NCBI GenBank assembly: GCA_945872285.1
Contig: CAMBZR010000009.1
Coordinates: 1 to 61,739, forward strand
Direction of reading: 5' to 3'
Length of the DNA stretch: 61,739 bases
From: Bordetella parapertussis
GTDB taxonomy: Bacteria; Pseudomonadota; Gammaproteobacteria; Burkholderiales; Burkholderiaceae_B
Part shown: piece by piece, positions 28,144-35,825 of the stretch
How positions within the stretch are numbered: the first letter of the stretch is position 1
How the letters are laid out: each line of letters begins with the position of its first letter
Notes under the pieces: model-generated
What the model saw: the letters and a program-made list of their open reading frames with translations, nothing else
The model's database searches: none
Told to the model about the DNA's origin: nothing
Program-made: the position numbers and the translations under genes

Positions 28144-28902
28144 GTGGCGGTTTTTATTACCGGTGCGAGCAGCGGCTTAGGCGCGGCACTCGCCAAACAG
28201 TTTGCACTGCAGGGTCATACGCTCGGTTTATTGGCGCGTCGACGCGATCGGCTACACGAACTCGTTTCGAGTTTGCCCGGGCGGCACTTTCTATACGTGG
28301 TCGATGTTCAAGATCGCGCTGAGCTTCATGCCGCCGCACACAACTTTATCGAACAAGTGGGTGAGGTGGATGTCGTCATCGCCTGCGCGGGTATCAGTGC
28401 TGGCACGCTGACGGAAGAAGCTGATGATTTTGCTGTGTTCAAAGCGATCTTTGAAACCAACGTGATGGCCACAGTGTCAACGTTTGAGCCCTTTGTGCCG
28501 CAGATGATTAAGCGTCAAGGCGGCACGCTTGTGGGGATTGCGAGTGTGGCAGGTGTTAGAGGATTGCCGGGTGCCGGGGCATATAGCGCCTCAAAATCGG
28601 CCGTGACCACCTACTGCGAAAGTTTGCGTCTAGAACTCAAGCCACATAACGTCGGTGTCGTGACGATTGCGCCTGGTTTTATTCGCACAGAGATGACCGA
28701 AAAAAATCCTTATCACATGCCGTTTTTGATGGATGCTGAGGTGTTTGCAGTAAAAGCGCTCGCGGCAATCCACCAAAAAAAATCTTACGTGGTGATCCCG
28801 TGGCAGATGGGGGTGGTGGGTAAGCTGATGCGCCTGCTGCCCAATTGGCTTTATGACAGGCTGGCGGTGAATGGGCCGCGTAAACCTAGGCAAGCTGGCT
28901 GA
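28144..28902 (+). CDS. Short-chain dehydrogenase/reductase (SDR)
   Basis: A 252-residue classical SDR. Cofactor loop TGASSGLGAALAKQ, the NAG-like ACAGIS, and the catalytic YSASK motif (Tyr and Lys) with an upstream Ser are present. LLARRRDRL after strand two suggests NADP(H) preference. GTG 28144 follows the Bug stop directly, so it is co-transcribed with the CoA-transferase and Bug genes. Substrate not predictable; the tail LPNWLYDRLAVNG is typical of general SDRs annotated as oxidoreductases of short-chain carbonyls. Confidence 0.88.
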   Translation: MAVFITGASSGLGAALAKQFALQGHTLGLLARRRDRLHELVSSLPGRHFLYVVDVQDRAELHAAAHNFIEQVGEVDVVIACAGISAGTLTEEADDFAVFKAIFETNVMATVSTFEPFVPQMIKRQGGTLVGIASVAGVRGLPGAGAYSASKSAVTTYCESLRLELKPHNVGVVTIAPGFIRTEMTEKNPYHMPFLMDAEVFAVKALAAIHQKKSYVVIPWQMGVVGKLMRLLPNWLYDRLAVNGPRKPRQAG

Positions 28903-28920
28903 GGATCATCAGCCTGTTTG

Positions 28921-29055
28921 CTAGATGAGTCGTTTAACGACATTGGCAATAATAAAGATCAATAAGGCGAAAGCGCTGAAAAAGAGTGTGATGACGAACA
29001 TCGTTGTTTTTGCTCTCTCTGAGTCACTAAACCGGTATGTGATGTATCTCAACAT
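28921..29055 (-). CDS. Small membrane protein, 44 residues, function unknown
   Basis: On the minus strand an ATG (29055-29053) is preceded by AAGGA with a five-base gap, an excellent ribosome site. The frame runs 44 codons to TAG at 28921. The product has a charged N-terminal part (MLRYITYRFSDSERAKTT) and one hydrophobic span (MFVITLFFSAFALLIFIIANVV) ending KRLI. It lies downstream of the histidine phosphatase on the same strand. I do not recognise a family. The site and span together make it a plausible real gene. Confidence 0.6.
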   Translation of the reverse strand: MLRYITYRFSDSERAKTTMFVITLFFSAFALLIFIIANVVKRLI

Positions 29056-29169
29056 AGAAATCCTTCTTGTAAAAATTTAAATAACAAAATGCAAAGCGGA
29101 AGAAAATATAGCGGTCAAGACGCTGACAATGAACGAGTCAATCAGATACTTGTATTGAGCGCAGCAAGG

Positions 29170-29820
29170 TCAAGAAGACGTAATGTCATTGCTTGCGCCG
29201 TGCTCTAGGTGACGTACGTCGCCCCAGTTGATGAGCTTCCAACCATCTTTTGAAACGCTTAAACGGTTCAAGCTTGCGTTCAGCAACGGTGCCTCGCGCG
29301 GCACGCGCAGGCTGACTTGGGTAGCGTGGCGCCAGATGATATCCATGGCACCGCCGTGGCTCACCACCATCACGCGTTGACCAAGATGTTTTGCTGCGAT
29401 GTCATCAATTGCTTGCACCACGCGTTGATGAAAAAATCCTAACGACTCACCGCCTGGCAGTTCAGCATCGGGGTCACGGCTGCGCCAGACTTTTGCGGCT
29501 TCAGGGGCTTGTTGATCCATCTCGCCATAAATCAACCCTTGCAAGACGCCAAAGTGACGCTCGCGTACGCCGGGCTCGATATTGAGAGTTAAGCCCAGTG
29601 AGTCAGCCAAAATACTGGCGGTATGGTGCGCGCGCTTGAGGTCACTGGTATAGATCGCATCAACGCCATCACCCGTTGCCTTGAGCGTTGCAAGATGCTT
29701 GCCCAGTGCTTGGGCTTGTTCGATGCCTTTTTCGTTTAACGGGATATCTTCCCAACCTTGTACACGGCGTACGACATTCCAAGGCGTTTCGCCGTGTCTC
29801 ACTACCCAAATTTCGGTCAT
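29170..29820 (-). CDS. Histidine phosphatase family protein
   Basis: A 216-residue phosphoglycerate-mutase-fold protein. The catalytic motif VRHGETPWN (about residues 7-15) carries the phospho-accepting His; the second His is in SHGGAM near 156. GpmB/CobC-like rather than a true glycolytic mutase. ATG 29820 is chosen; the frame extends 12 codons further with no family match. It lies 22 bases after the enamidase-like gene on the same strand, so it is the probable fourth gene of the minus-strand unit. Its substrate in that context is unknown. Confidence 0.88.
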   Translation of the reverse strand: MTEIWVVRHGETPWNVVRRVQGWEDIPLNEKGIEQAQALGKHLATLKATGDGVDAIYTSDLKRAHHTASILADSLGLTLNIEPGVRERHFGVLQGLIYGEMDQQAPEAAKVWRSRDPDAELPGGESLGFFHQRVVQAIDDIAAKHLGQRVMVVSHGGAMDIIWRHATQVSLRVPREAPLLNASLNRLSVSKDGWKLINWGDVRHLEHGASNDITSS

Positions 29821-29842
29821 ACAAAATATCCAGATTATTGAT

Positions 29843-31036
29843 TCAGTGATGCACAACGCTCGGGATGACGGTGGCAGGGGGCGTGTTACGACTACGCCCG
29901 CAACGCACTAGCCCATCAATCATCACCATCCCAATGCCTGGAATATCACCAAGTTTGACGCTGTCGAGTAGGTCGCGCCCCGCGGTGTGTTGTGCGCGAT
30001 CCATAAACACTAAATCGGCTGCGCGTCCAGGCTCAATCAGGCCGCAGTTTAAATCACGCATGCGTGCGGTGTTGCCCGTGGCAAAACAGAATACCAATTC
30101 AGGGGGGATGTTGCCCAAGCTTGAAAGCAAGGCGATCATGCGCAAAATACCCAGAGGCTGAACGCCAGAGCCCGCGGGCCCGTCGGTACCCAAAATAACT
30201 CGATGTGGACACTTTAGTTGCATAGCCGCTTGCGCTGCGGCGATCGCGATTTTTTCGTTACCGTTGTGTACGATCTCGATACCGCGTGTGGATTTTTCGC
30301 ACAACTCACAGACATGTGCTTCCGAGAGCGACGTGTGACCGCCGTTAATGTGACCGATGATATCGGCGTCGGCCTCAAGGACCACATCTTTATCGATCAA
30401 GCCAGAGCCTGGAATCGAGGGCCCGCCCGTGTGGATGGTGCTTTGAATGCCGTATTTGCGGGCCCAAGCTACCATTTTTGCGGCTTCTTCGCCCGCCTTG
30501 ACTGAGCCCAAGCCCACTTCACCTAACAGCTTGACGCCGGCCTCAGCTAATTCTTTAAAATCTTGTTCGACCATACCCTGTTCGATGACCGGTGCGCCCG
30601 CTAAGACTTTGACGCCACCCGGGCGAAAGTTATCAAACGCACGCTGCGCTGTAATGGCCAGTGCTTTGAGTCCAACGATATCCTTAGGCCGGCCAGGCAA
30701 GTGCACCTCGCCCGCCGAAATCATTGTGGTGACACCCCCATTGAGCGTCGACTCAATCCAGCCGATTTGATTTTGGCGCGGTGTCCAATCGCCAAACACA
30801 GGATGCACATGGCTATCAATCAAGCCGGGTGCCACGCACGTGTTATGCGCGTCGATGATTGTTTTTGCATGAGAAATATCGCAGTCTTTTTCTTTACCGA
30901 CTGCAACGATCAGCCCATCGTTGATCACAATCGTATCCGCAGACAGAATCGGCTGGTCTAGATCGCCTGACAAAAGCAAGCCAATGTTTTTGATGACGAC
31001 TTTGCCTGATTTTTCGCTTGCTAGAACTTCTGCCAT
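29843..31036 (-). CDS. Enamidase-like amidohydrolase (6-oxo-1,4,5,6-tetrahydronicotinate hydrolysis)
   Basis: A 397-residue amidohydrolase that closely resembles, as I recall it, the enamidase of Eubacterium barkeri nicotinate fermentation. That enzyme opens 1,4,5,6-tetrahydro-6-oxonicotinate to 2-formylglutarate and ammonia. Likely metal ligands are all present: SHVHP (His76, His78), a glutamate in the GEVGLG loop (Glu173) in place of the usual carbamylated lysine, IHTGG (His202), GHINGG (His229) and GTDGPAGSG (Asp285). The C-terminal SRNTPPA motif is also shared. A good ribosome site (GGAGATC) precedes ATG 31036. It follows the TetR gene on the same strand. A different cyclic enamide substrate is possible. 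Confidence 0.8.
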   Translation of the reverse strand: MAEVLASEKSGKVVIKNIGLLLSGDLDQPILSADTIVINDGLIVAVGKEKDCDISHAKTIIDAHNTCVAPGLIDSHVHPVFGDWTPRQNQIGWIESTLNGGVTTMISAGEVHLPGRPKDIVGLKALAITAQRAFDNFRPGGVKVLAGAPVIEQGMVEQDFKELAEAGVKLLGEVGLGSVKAGEEAAKMVAWARKYGIQSTIHTGGPSIPGSGLIDKDVVLEADADIIGHINGGHTSLSEAHVCELCEKSTRGIEIVHNGNEKIAIAAAQAAMQLKCPHRVILGTDGPAGSGVQPLGILRMIALLSSLGNIPPELVFCFATGNTARMRDLNCGLIEPGRAADLVFMDRAQHTAGRDLLDSVKLGDIPGIGMVMIDGLVRCGRSRNTPPATVIPSVVHH

Positions 31037-31068
31037 GCTGATCTCCTGGATAACTCAAGCACCACGAT

Positions 31069-31734
31069 TTAACGGACCACAGTTCGTTGCACCGCATCGA
31101 CAACAAACGCTTCCCACTGTTTGAAGGTGGCTGGCGCTTCAAGATTTTCGCCTAAAAAGGCGGACAATGTGAAACGATTTGACTGGTAAAAATAACCTAG
31201 GGCGGCGATCATCATGTACAGATCGCGCGAGGACAGGTCTTTTCTAAATACCCCTTGCTCGACGCCGCAGACCAAGACCTGATCGACCACGCCAATCGCG
31301 GGTGAAGAATATTCGCGAGCCTTGCTCGATTTTGCAATATGTTTGCCGCCGTGTAGGTTCTCGCTGTTTAACAGCGTCACAAATTCTGGATTTTTTTTGT
31401 AATACTGCAAAATGAATTGCACCACTTGTTTTAGCGCGACCAAAGGTTGTGTGGTGTCGAGTTTGAGCGCAGCTTCGGCATCGTTAAAGCGCCGGTAGGT
31501 CTCTTCAAGCGCCGCCACAAACAAGCCTTCTTTGTTGCCAAAGTAGTAATAGATCATGCGATCGTGCGAGTTGGCGGCTTTCGAGATCTGATCAATGCTG
31601 CCACCGTCTAAGCCATGCTTGGCGAAGATTTTGATGGCAGCGCGCAAGATGTTCTCGCGCGTGGTTTCCGCCGAGCGTTCTCTGGCCCCTGTTTGTCGCG
31701 GCGACTTAATGGGTGTCGGCGCGGTGGGACTCAT
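31069..31734 (-). CDS. TetR/AcrR family transcriptional regulator
   Basis: A 221-residue TetR-type repressor. The N-terminal helix-turn-helix is typical: ILRAAIKIFAKHGLDGGSIDQISKAA, then MIYYYFGNKEGLF. The C-terminal ligand domain is of the TetR_C type with HGGKHIAKS in the middle. Its start overlaps the ferredoxin reductase stop by four bases. It probably controls the divergent catabolic units, since two palindromes lie in the gap between them; NicS of Pseudomonas putida nicotinate catabolism is also a TetR protein, but orthology cannot be judged by eye. Confidence 0.88.
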   Translation of the reverse strand: MSPTAPTPIKSPRQTGARERSAETTRENILRAAIKIFAKHGLDGGSIDQISKAANSHDRMIYYYFGNKEGLFVAALEETYRRFNDAEAALKLDTTQPLVALKQVVQFILQYYKKNPEFVTLLNSENLHGGKHIAKSSKAREYSSPAIGVVDQVLVCGVEQGVFRKDLSSRDLYMMIAALGYFYQSNRFTLSAFLGENLEAPATFKQWEAFVVDAVQRTVVR

Positions 31735-32504
31735 TGTTCGACGAAAGCCCGTTCAACCACATAGTCGCCTGGTTTGGTGGTGTTACCTTCGTTAAAGCCG
31801 CGCTGCTCGAGCATGATTTTGAGATCGCGCAATAAGCCGGGGCTGCCGCAAATCATGATGCGGTCTTGCGTGCGGTCTAAGGCAGGCAGGCCTAGATCTT
31901 TAAAGAGCTTTTCGTTTTCGATCAGGGTAGTGATCCGGCCCATTTGTTTATATTGCTCACGCGTGACGGTTGGGTAGTAGCGTAACTGTTTAGCGACCAT
32001 TTCACCTAAAAATTCGTGTTGCGGAAGTTCTTGGGTCAGGTAGTCATGGTAGGCGAGTTCGGCGACCTCACGCACCGAATGGACCAAAATGACTTCTTCA
32101 AATTTTTCGTAGGTTTCGGGGTCGCGGACCACGCTTAAAAAGGGCGCTAACCCCGTGCCAGACGCAAGCATATACAAGCGTTTGGCCGGTAACAGATAGT
32201 CAATCAGCAGCGTGCCGGTGGGTTTGCGGCCCACTACGATTGAGTCACCGACCTTGATGTGTTGCAGCTTTGAGGTGAGAGGGCCGTCTTCGACCTTGAT
32301 ACTTAGAAACTCAAGGTGCTCTTCGTAATTGGCGCTCACAATACTGTAGGCGCGCAACAGCGGTTTGTGATTAACTCGCAGTCCGATCATGGTGAAGTGC
32401 CCATTACTAAAACGTAACGATGGATCGCGGGTGGTCGTGAAGCTAAACAGGCCCTCAGTCCAGTGGTGTACGGATAAAACGGTTTCTTCGTTAAAGGCGC
32501 TCAT
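31731..32504 (-). CDS. fpr: Ferredoxin--NADP(+) reductase
   Basis: A 257-residue FAD enzyme of the bacterial Fpr class. Seen: the FAD-binding RAYSIVS motif, the NADP-binding ASGTGLAPFLSVVRDPETYEKF segment, MICGSP, and the C-terminal YVVERAFVEQ, which is typical of this subclass. ATG 32504 is chosen because MSAFNEETVLSVHHW matches family starts; an upstream in-frame extension to 32612 would run into the operators. As the first gene of the minus unit it could supply low-potential electrons, via a ferredoxin, to the divergently encoded 6-hydroxynicotinate reductase-like protein. A general housekeeping role is the alternative. No ferredoxin gene is seen nearby. Confidence 0.93.
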   Translation of the reverse strand: MSAFNEETVLSVHHWTEGLFSFTTTRDPSLRFSNGHFTMIGLRVNHKPLLRAYSIVSANYEEHLEFLSIKVEDGPLTSKLQHIKVGDSIVVGRKPTGTLLIDYLLPAKRLYMLASGTGLAPFLSVVRDPETYEKFEEVILVHSVREVAELAYHDYLTQELPQHEFLGEMVAKQLRYYPTVTREQYKQMGRITTLIENEKLFKDLGLPALDRTQDRIMICGSPGLLRDLKIMLEQRGFNEGNTTKPGDYVVERAFVEQ

Positions 32505-32580
32505 GGTCGGGTAGGGGTCAGATAAATTGAAAGTAGGGGCCGCCTCAACAAATACATTGCGAGCTTGCGGGGGATGCATT

Positions 32581-32609
32581 AAATTAAACAATAAATGTAG
32601 TGAATGCAA
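32581..32609 (-). promoter_or_regulatory. Candidate promoter for the ferredoxin reductase unit
   Basis: Read on the minus strand, TTGCAT (32609-32604) is followed by a 17-base spacer and TAATTT (32586-32581). The -35 box lies inside the left palindrome, so a bound repressor would block it. The -10 matches consensus at three of six positions, so this is tentative. Confidence 0.4.
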
Positions 32610-32633
32610 CACTAAATTGTAGCAAATGCTACA
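32596..32633. promoter_or_regulatory. Pair of 16-bp inverted repeats, likely TetR operators, between divergent units
   Basis: The right site TGTAGCAAATGCTACA (32618-32633) is an inverted repeat with perfect 7-bp arms. The left site TGTAGTGAATGCAACA (32596-32611) is an imperfect version with the same AA centre. Their starts are 22 bp apart, two helical turns, so two dimers would bind the same face. They lie between the divergent ferredoxin reductase and reductase-like genes, next to a TetR gene, and the left site overlaps a candidate -35. Their regulator is inferred from context. Confidence 0.65.
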
Positions 32634-32702
32634 TTAAATGTTAGCCTTGTGTTGTAATTTAACCAACGATGAAAAGGTAATAAGCGTTCAACCCGCCGCG
32701 AC

Positions 32703-34292
32703 ATGACCGAACACACAAAAACCGACGGGCTGTCTGCGCAGCAGTCCGAAACAGAGAAAGAGGCGACTGCGGGAGTGTCGGCAGGGCAGTCGCGCGCCTC
32801 AGGTGCGGTCAAGATTGAGTGCAACGCGTGTCCAGTGTTGTGTCAGATCAGCGCCGGACGCACAGGCGCCTGCGATCGGTATGCCAACCAAGAGGGAGTT
32901 TTGATTCGGGTCGACCCCGTGGTGGTGCTCAAGCGCGCCTTGCAGTCGGCTGAGCCTACCTTAGTGCCCTTTGCGCCCAGTGCCTCTGACGACGCGTGGG
33001 GCGGAGATCTGATGCACACCAATGAGGTCTTCATCACGGGCGTGGGATCGTCAACGACCTACCCAGATTACAAGCCAGCGCCGTTTATTGTGGGCTCGCA
33101 AATAGACGGCGTCGATATGGTGACCGTCGTCACCGAAGGTATCTTTAGTTACTGCAGCTTAAAAGTCAAAATTGACACCGACCGTTATTTGGGACCAGAG
33201 CAGGCCAACGTGCTTTGCCGCGGCGAGGTGGTTGGCCACGTCACGACCGCCGAGTACGGTTCGCAGATGCTCTCTTTAGGCGGCGTTCATCACTTAACCG
33301 GTGGCAGTAAAAAAGAAGGCCGCATCGCCATGGAGCTGATGCAGACGCTTGGCAACAAAGCTGCGGCTGAGTTAAGTATCGAGGGTGGTGCCACCCTTGT
33401 GATTCAGGCTGGGTGTGCGCCCATTGTCAATGGCGTGGTCGAACAGCGCATGCGGGTTGGTTGCGGCTCGGCCGCGATTGGTATTTTTGCGCAACAATTT
33501 TTTGAGCTGGCCGATGAGGTCGTGGTGGTTGACGATCACATCACAGGTGTCTTGACCGAACACCAGGCGGGGTGTTGCTTGAACATGCCCGCCTCGGGGA
33601 TCAGCATACGCGGGCGCCGCTCAACGCCCGGGCGATACTTTCAAGTGGCGAACCCTGGTACCGGCTGGGGGGGAACAGATATTTCAGACCCCTTGGCGAT
33701 CATTGAAAAGTGGGATCCCAAGCGCGCCTGGCCCGGCTTGCGCTTGCTGATGACTTCGACCACCGGCGAGCATGCCGCCTGGTATGTGCTCGACGAAAAG
33801 CTCAGTCCCGTGCAGCAACCGATGCCCGAGGCGGTGCAGGACGTGATCGACCGTATCGGTGAAAACTGCGAACCATCGCTGACCACGGTCTTGTTTTTAG
33901 GTGGGGCCGGAGGCAGTTTGCGAGCTGGTGTCACTGACAATCCAGTGCTACTCACGCGTGCCATTAAAAAAGCCTTGGTCAATGTCACCTGCGGCGGTGC
34001 ACCAGCCTATGTCTGGCCTGGAGGGGGGATCACTGTCATGGTCGATGTTTTGCGCATGCCCGACAACAGCTTTGGTACCGTGCCCACGCCGGCGATCGTC
34101 GCGCCCTTTGAATTCAGCATGCGTGCCGACGAATTCAAGCGGCTCGGAGGGCATATCGCTTATGTGCGGCCGCTGCAAGAGGTGTTGCAGCGTGGCGCCT
34201 GGCATCACGATGGCGCACCCACTGCGCGCAAGTGGGTGGTACAGCCAACAGAAAACGCGTGGCCCTTGGGCCAGCCACCGCTGCTTGGATAA
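32703..34292 (+). CDS. 6-hydroxynicotinate reductase-like Fe-S protein
   Basis: A 529-residue protein resembling 6-hydroxynicotinate reductase, which in E. barkeri reduces 6-hydroxynicotinate to 1,4,5,6-tetrahydro-6-oxonicotinate with ferredoxin and carries Fe-S clusters and covalent flavin. An early cysteine motif (C40-x2-C43-x3-C47-x9-C57, CNACPVLCQISAGRTGACD) can hold a cluster, and more cysteines follow (GCAPIV, VGCGSAA, AGCCLN, TCGGAP). The first 35 residues are polar and low complexity, with no signal peptide and no clear ribosome site, so the true start could be later. It begins the plus unit and faces the ferredoxin reductase across the operator region. The name rests on recalled resemblance plus context (enamidase and NicAB genes nearby). 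Confidence 0.72.
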   Translation: MTEHTKTDGLSAQQSETEKEATAGVSAGQSRASGAVKIECNACPVLCQISAGRTGACDRYANQEGVLIRVDPVVVLKRALQSAEPTLVPFAPSASDDAWGGDLMHTNEVFITGVGSSTTYPDYKPAPFIVGSQIDGVDMVTVVTEGIFSYCSLKVKIDTDRYLGPEQANVLCRGEVVGHVTTAEYGSQMLSLGGVHHLTGGSKKEGRIAMELMQTLGNKAAAELSIEGGATLVIQAGCAPIVNGVVEQRMRVGCGSAAIGIFAQQFFELADEVVVVDDHITGVLTEHQAGCCLNMPASGISIRGRRSTPGRYFQVANPGTGWGGTDISDPLAIIEKWDPKRAWPGLRLLMTSTTGEHAAWYVLDEKLSPVQQPMPEAVQDVIDRIGENCEPSLTTVLFLGGAGGSLRAGVTDNPVLLTRAIKKALVNVTCGGAPAYVWPGGGITVMVDVLRMPDNSFGTVPTPAIVAPFEFSMRADEFKRLGGHIAYVRPLQEVLQRGAWHHDGAPTARKWVVQPTENAWPLGQPPLLG

Positions 34293-34297
34293 GCGAG

Positions 34298-35182
34298 ATG
34301 GAGCCGATCTTACAAGAACTGCCGCAAGGGCGCCGCCATTTTCAGCATGGACCCATTGATATCATCGCGTACGCTGAAGGTGACGCGGCGGGCGTTGCGC
34401 GCGCGCACGAGGCCGCCTGGCACAGATTTGGTCAAATCCTGCCCGAGTTAGTGTGCGAACTGACGGAGCTTCGCAGGCCTGTGCTTTGCCCGGTCGCGTT
34501 AAAGGGCCCCATTGCGCAGTTGATGTGGCAAGCGTGCAAGGACTGCTTAATCGAAGCGGATTCAGAAGCGTTTTTAACACCAATGGCCGCAGTGGCAGGT
34601 TCGGTTGCGCAAGACTTAAGCGCGTGTTATCAGGTGCCGGGGATCCGACGCGCTTGGCTCAACAATGGTGGGGATATCGCGTTGTATCTCACCGAAGATA
34701 CTGCTGTTTCGGTGGGGCTATTTGCTGATCTGGCGCGCTTTGACGAGACACAACTCGTGGCTGGCGTACAGACCGATGCCGTGTTCGAGGTCAGACATGG
34801 AATGGGCATTGGCGGTATCGCCACCAGCGGCTGGCGCGGTAGAAGTTTTTCGTTAGGGATCGCCGATAGCGTGACCGTCTTTGCCGCGAGTGCGTCGCAG
34901 GCTGATGCTGCCGCAACCGTGATTGCCAATGCGGTCAACGTGGTGGATGCGCGCATCGGTCGCGAACCTGCAGCGACGCTCAAAGACGACTCTGACCTCG
35001 GGCAGCGTCTGGTGACAGTGGCCGTTCCCGAGCTCAGCCAAGAACAAGCCCGCAGTGCGCTTGAGGCGGGTCTAAAAAAAGCACACACGCTCAGGCAGAA
35101 CGGTTTAATCTGTGCCAGTGTTTTAAGTTGTCAGGGGTGGTTTGTCAGTACCGAAACCACTCGCATCCAACGTCTGTCCTAG
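34298..35182 (+). CDS. UPF0280 family protein (ApbE-like flavin transferase fold)
   Basis: A 294-residue protein of the UPF0280 family, related to ApbE FAD:protein FMN transferases. Seen: FLTPMAAVAGSVAQDL, WLNNGGDIALYL (ApbE-like GGD loop), GGIATSGWRGRSFSLGIADSVTVFAASASQADA, in which the TSG and AD...T pattern follows ApbE. ATG 34298 is chosen, five bases after the preceding stop. Because the E. barkeri reductase was reported to bind flavin covalently, this neighbour could attach it; I did not find a clear ApbE target motif in the reductase, so this is inference. The first 22 codons of the longer frame were discarded. Confidence 0.82.
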   Translation: MEPILQELPQGRRHFQHGPIDIIAYAEGDAAGVARAHEAAWHRFGQILPELVCELTELRRPVLCPVALKGPIAQLMWQACKDCLIEADSEAFLTPMAAVAGSVAQDLSACYQVPGIRRAWLNNGGDIALYLTEDTAVSVGLFADLARFDETQLVAGVQTDAVFEVRHGMGIGGIATSGWRGRSFSLGIADSVTVFAASASQADAAATVIANAVNVVDARIGREPAATLKDDSDLGQRLVTVAVPELSQEQARSALEAGLKKAHTLRQNGLICASVLSCQGWFVSTETTRIQRLS

Positions 35183-35189
35183 GGTCACT

Positions 35190-35774
35190 ATGCAAGCAAA
35201 TATTCGTAGAATCGTGGTGCAAGTCGACGAGGTCTTGAGCGAAAACGGTCAGGTCGTCGCGCCCGCGACACGGCGCGCGTTAGCGATGGCTGTCATCGAG
35301 AACCCCTATGCTGGGCGTTACGTTGAAAATCTAGACGAACTCATCGCCATCGGCGAAGAATTGGGTGCCTTGCTTGGCCAACGCTGTGTGCAAGCCTTAG
35401 GCATCCAGCCTGCCCAAGCGCAAAGCTACGGCAAGGCGGCCATCGTGGGCGAGGCGGGTGAACTCGAACATGCGGCCGCACTTTTGCATCCAAAATTGGG
35501 CGCGCCCTTGCGCGTGGCGGTAGAAAAAGGCGCGGCACTTGTACCGTCAAGCAAAAAAATGGGCGTGATGGGGACGACGATTGATGTGCCGCTTGGGCAT
35601 AAAGACGCGGCCTTCGTGCGTAGTCATTTTGACGCGATCGAGGCGCGTGTCACTGACGCGCCACGCGCGAACGAAATCGTTGTCTGTGTGGCGGTAACCG
35701 ACAGTGGGCGTCCGAAGCCCCGTGTGGGTGGTTTGCAGCATAACGAAATGATCGGAAAAGATGGTTTGCGTTAA
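35190..35774 (+). CDS. 'Amino acid synthesis' family protein (PF06684-like), function unknown
   Basis: A 194-residue protein of a family for which a Bordetella structure is known but no reaction. Recognisable parts: VIENPYAGRYVENLDELIAIGEELGALL, SYGKAAIVGEAGELEHAAALLHPKLG, PSSKKMGVMGTTIDVPLGHKDAAFVRSHFDAIE and AVTDSGRPKPRVGG. Such proteins are often found beside amidohydrolases and pyridine or pyrimidine catabolism genes, which fits here, but the name 'amino acid synthesis' is not a demonstrated function. ATG 35190 lies seven bases after the UPF0280 stop; the longer frame overlaps that gene. Confidence 0.82.
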   Translation: MQANIRRIVVQVDEVLSENGQVVAPATRRALAMAVIENPYAGRYVENLDELIAIGEELGALLGQRCVQALGIQPAQAQSYGKAAIVGEAGELEHAAALLHPKLGAPLRVAVEKGAALVPSSKKMGVMGTTIDVPLGHKDAAFVRSHFDAIEARVTDAPRANEIVVCVAVTDSGRPKPRVGGLQHNEMIGKDGLR

Positions 35775-35794
35775 TCCTTTATTTTTTGAAAGCT

Positions 35795-35811
35795 AGGGCT
35801 CGCGCCCTTTT
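35795..35811 (+). terminator. Short GC hairpin with T run, weak terminator or processing site
   Basis: AGGGC (35795-35799), loop TCGC, GCCCT (35804-35808), then TTT. The stem is only five pairs, so it would more likely tune expression between the enzyme genes and the importer genes than end the transcript. Confidence 0.4.
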
Positions 35812-35825
35812 AACCGGAGAGTAAG

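Noticed and set aside
32505..32612. Longer N-terminus for the ferredoxin reductase
   Set aside because: The extension would run through the operators and candidate promoter, and the family starts at MSAFNEE-like sequence.
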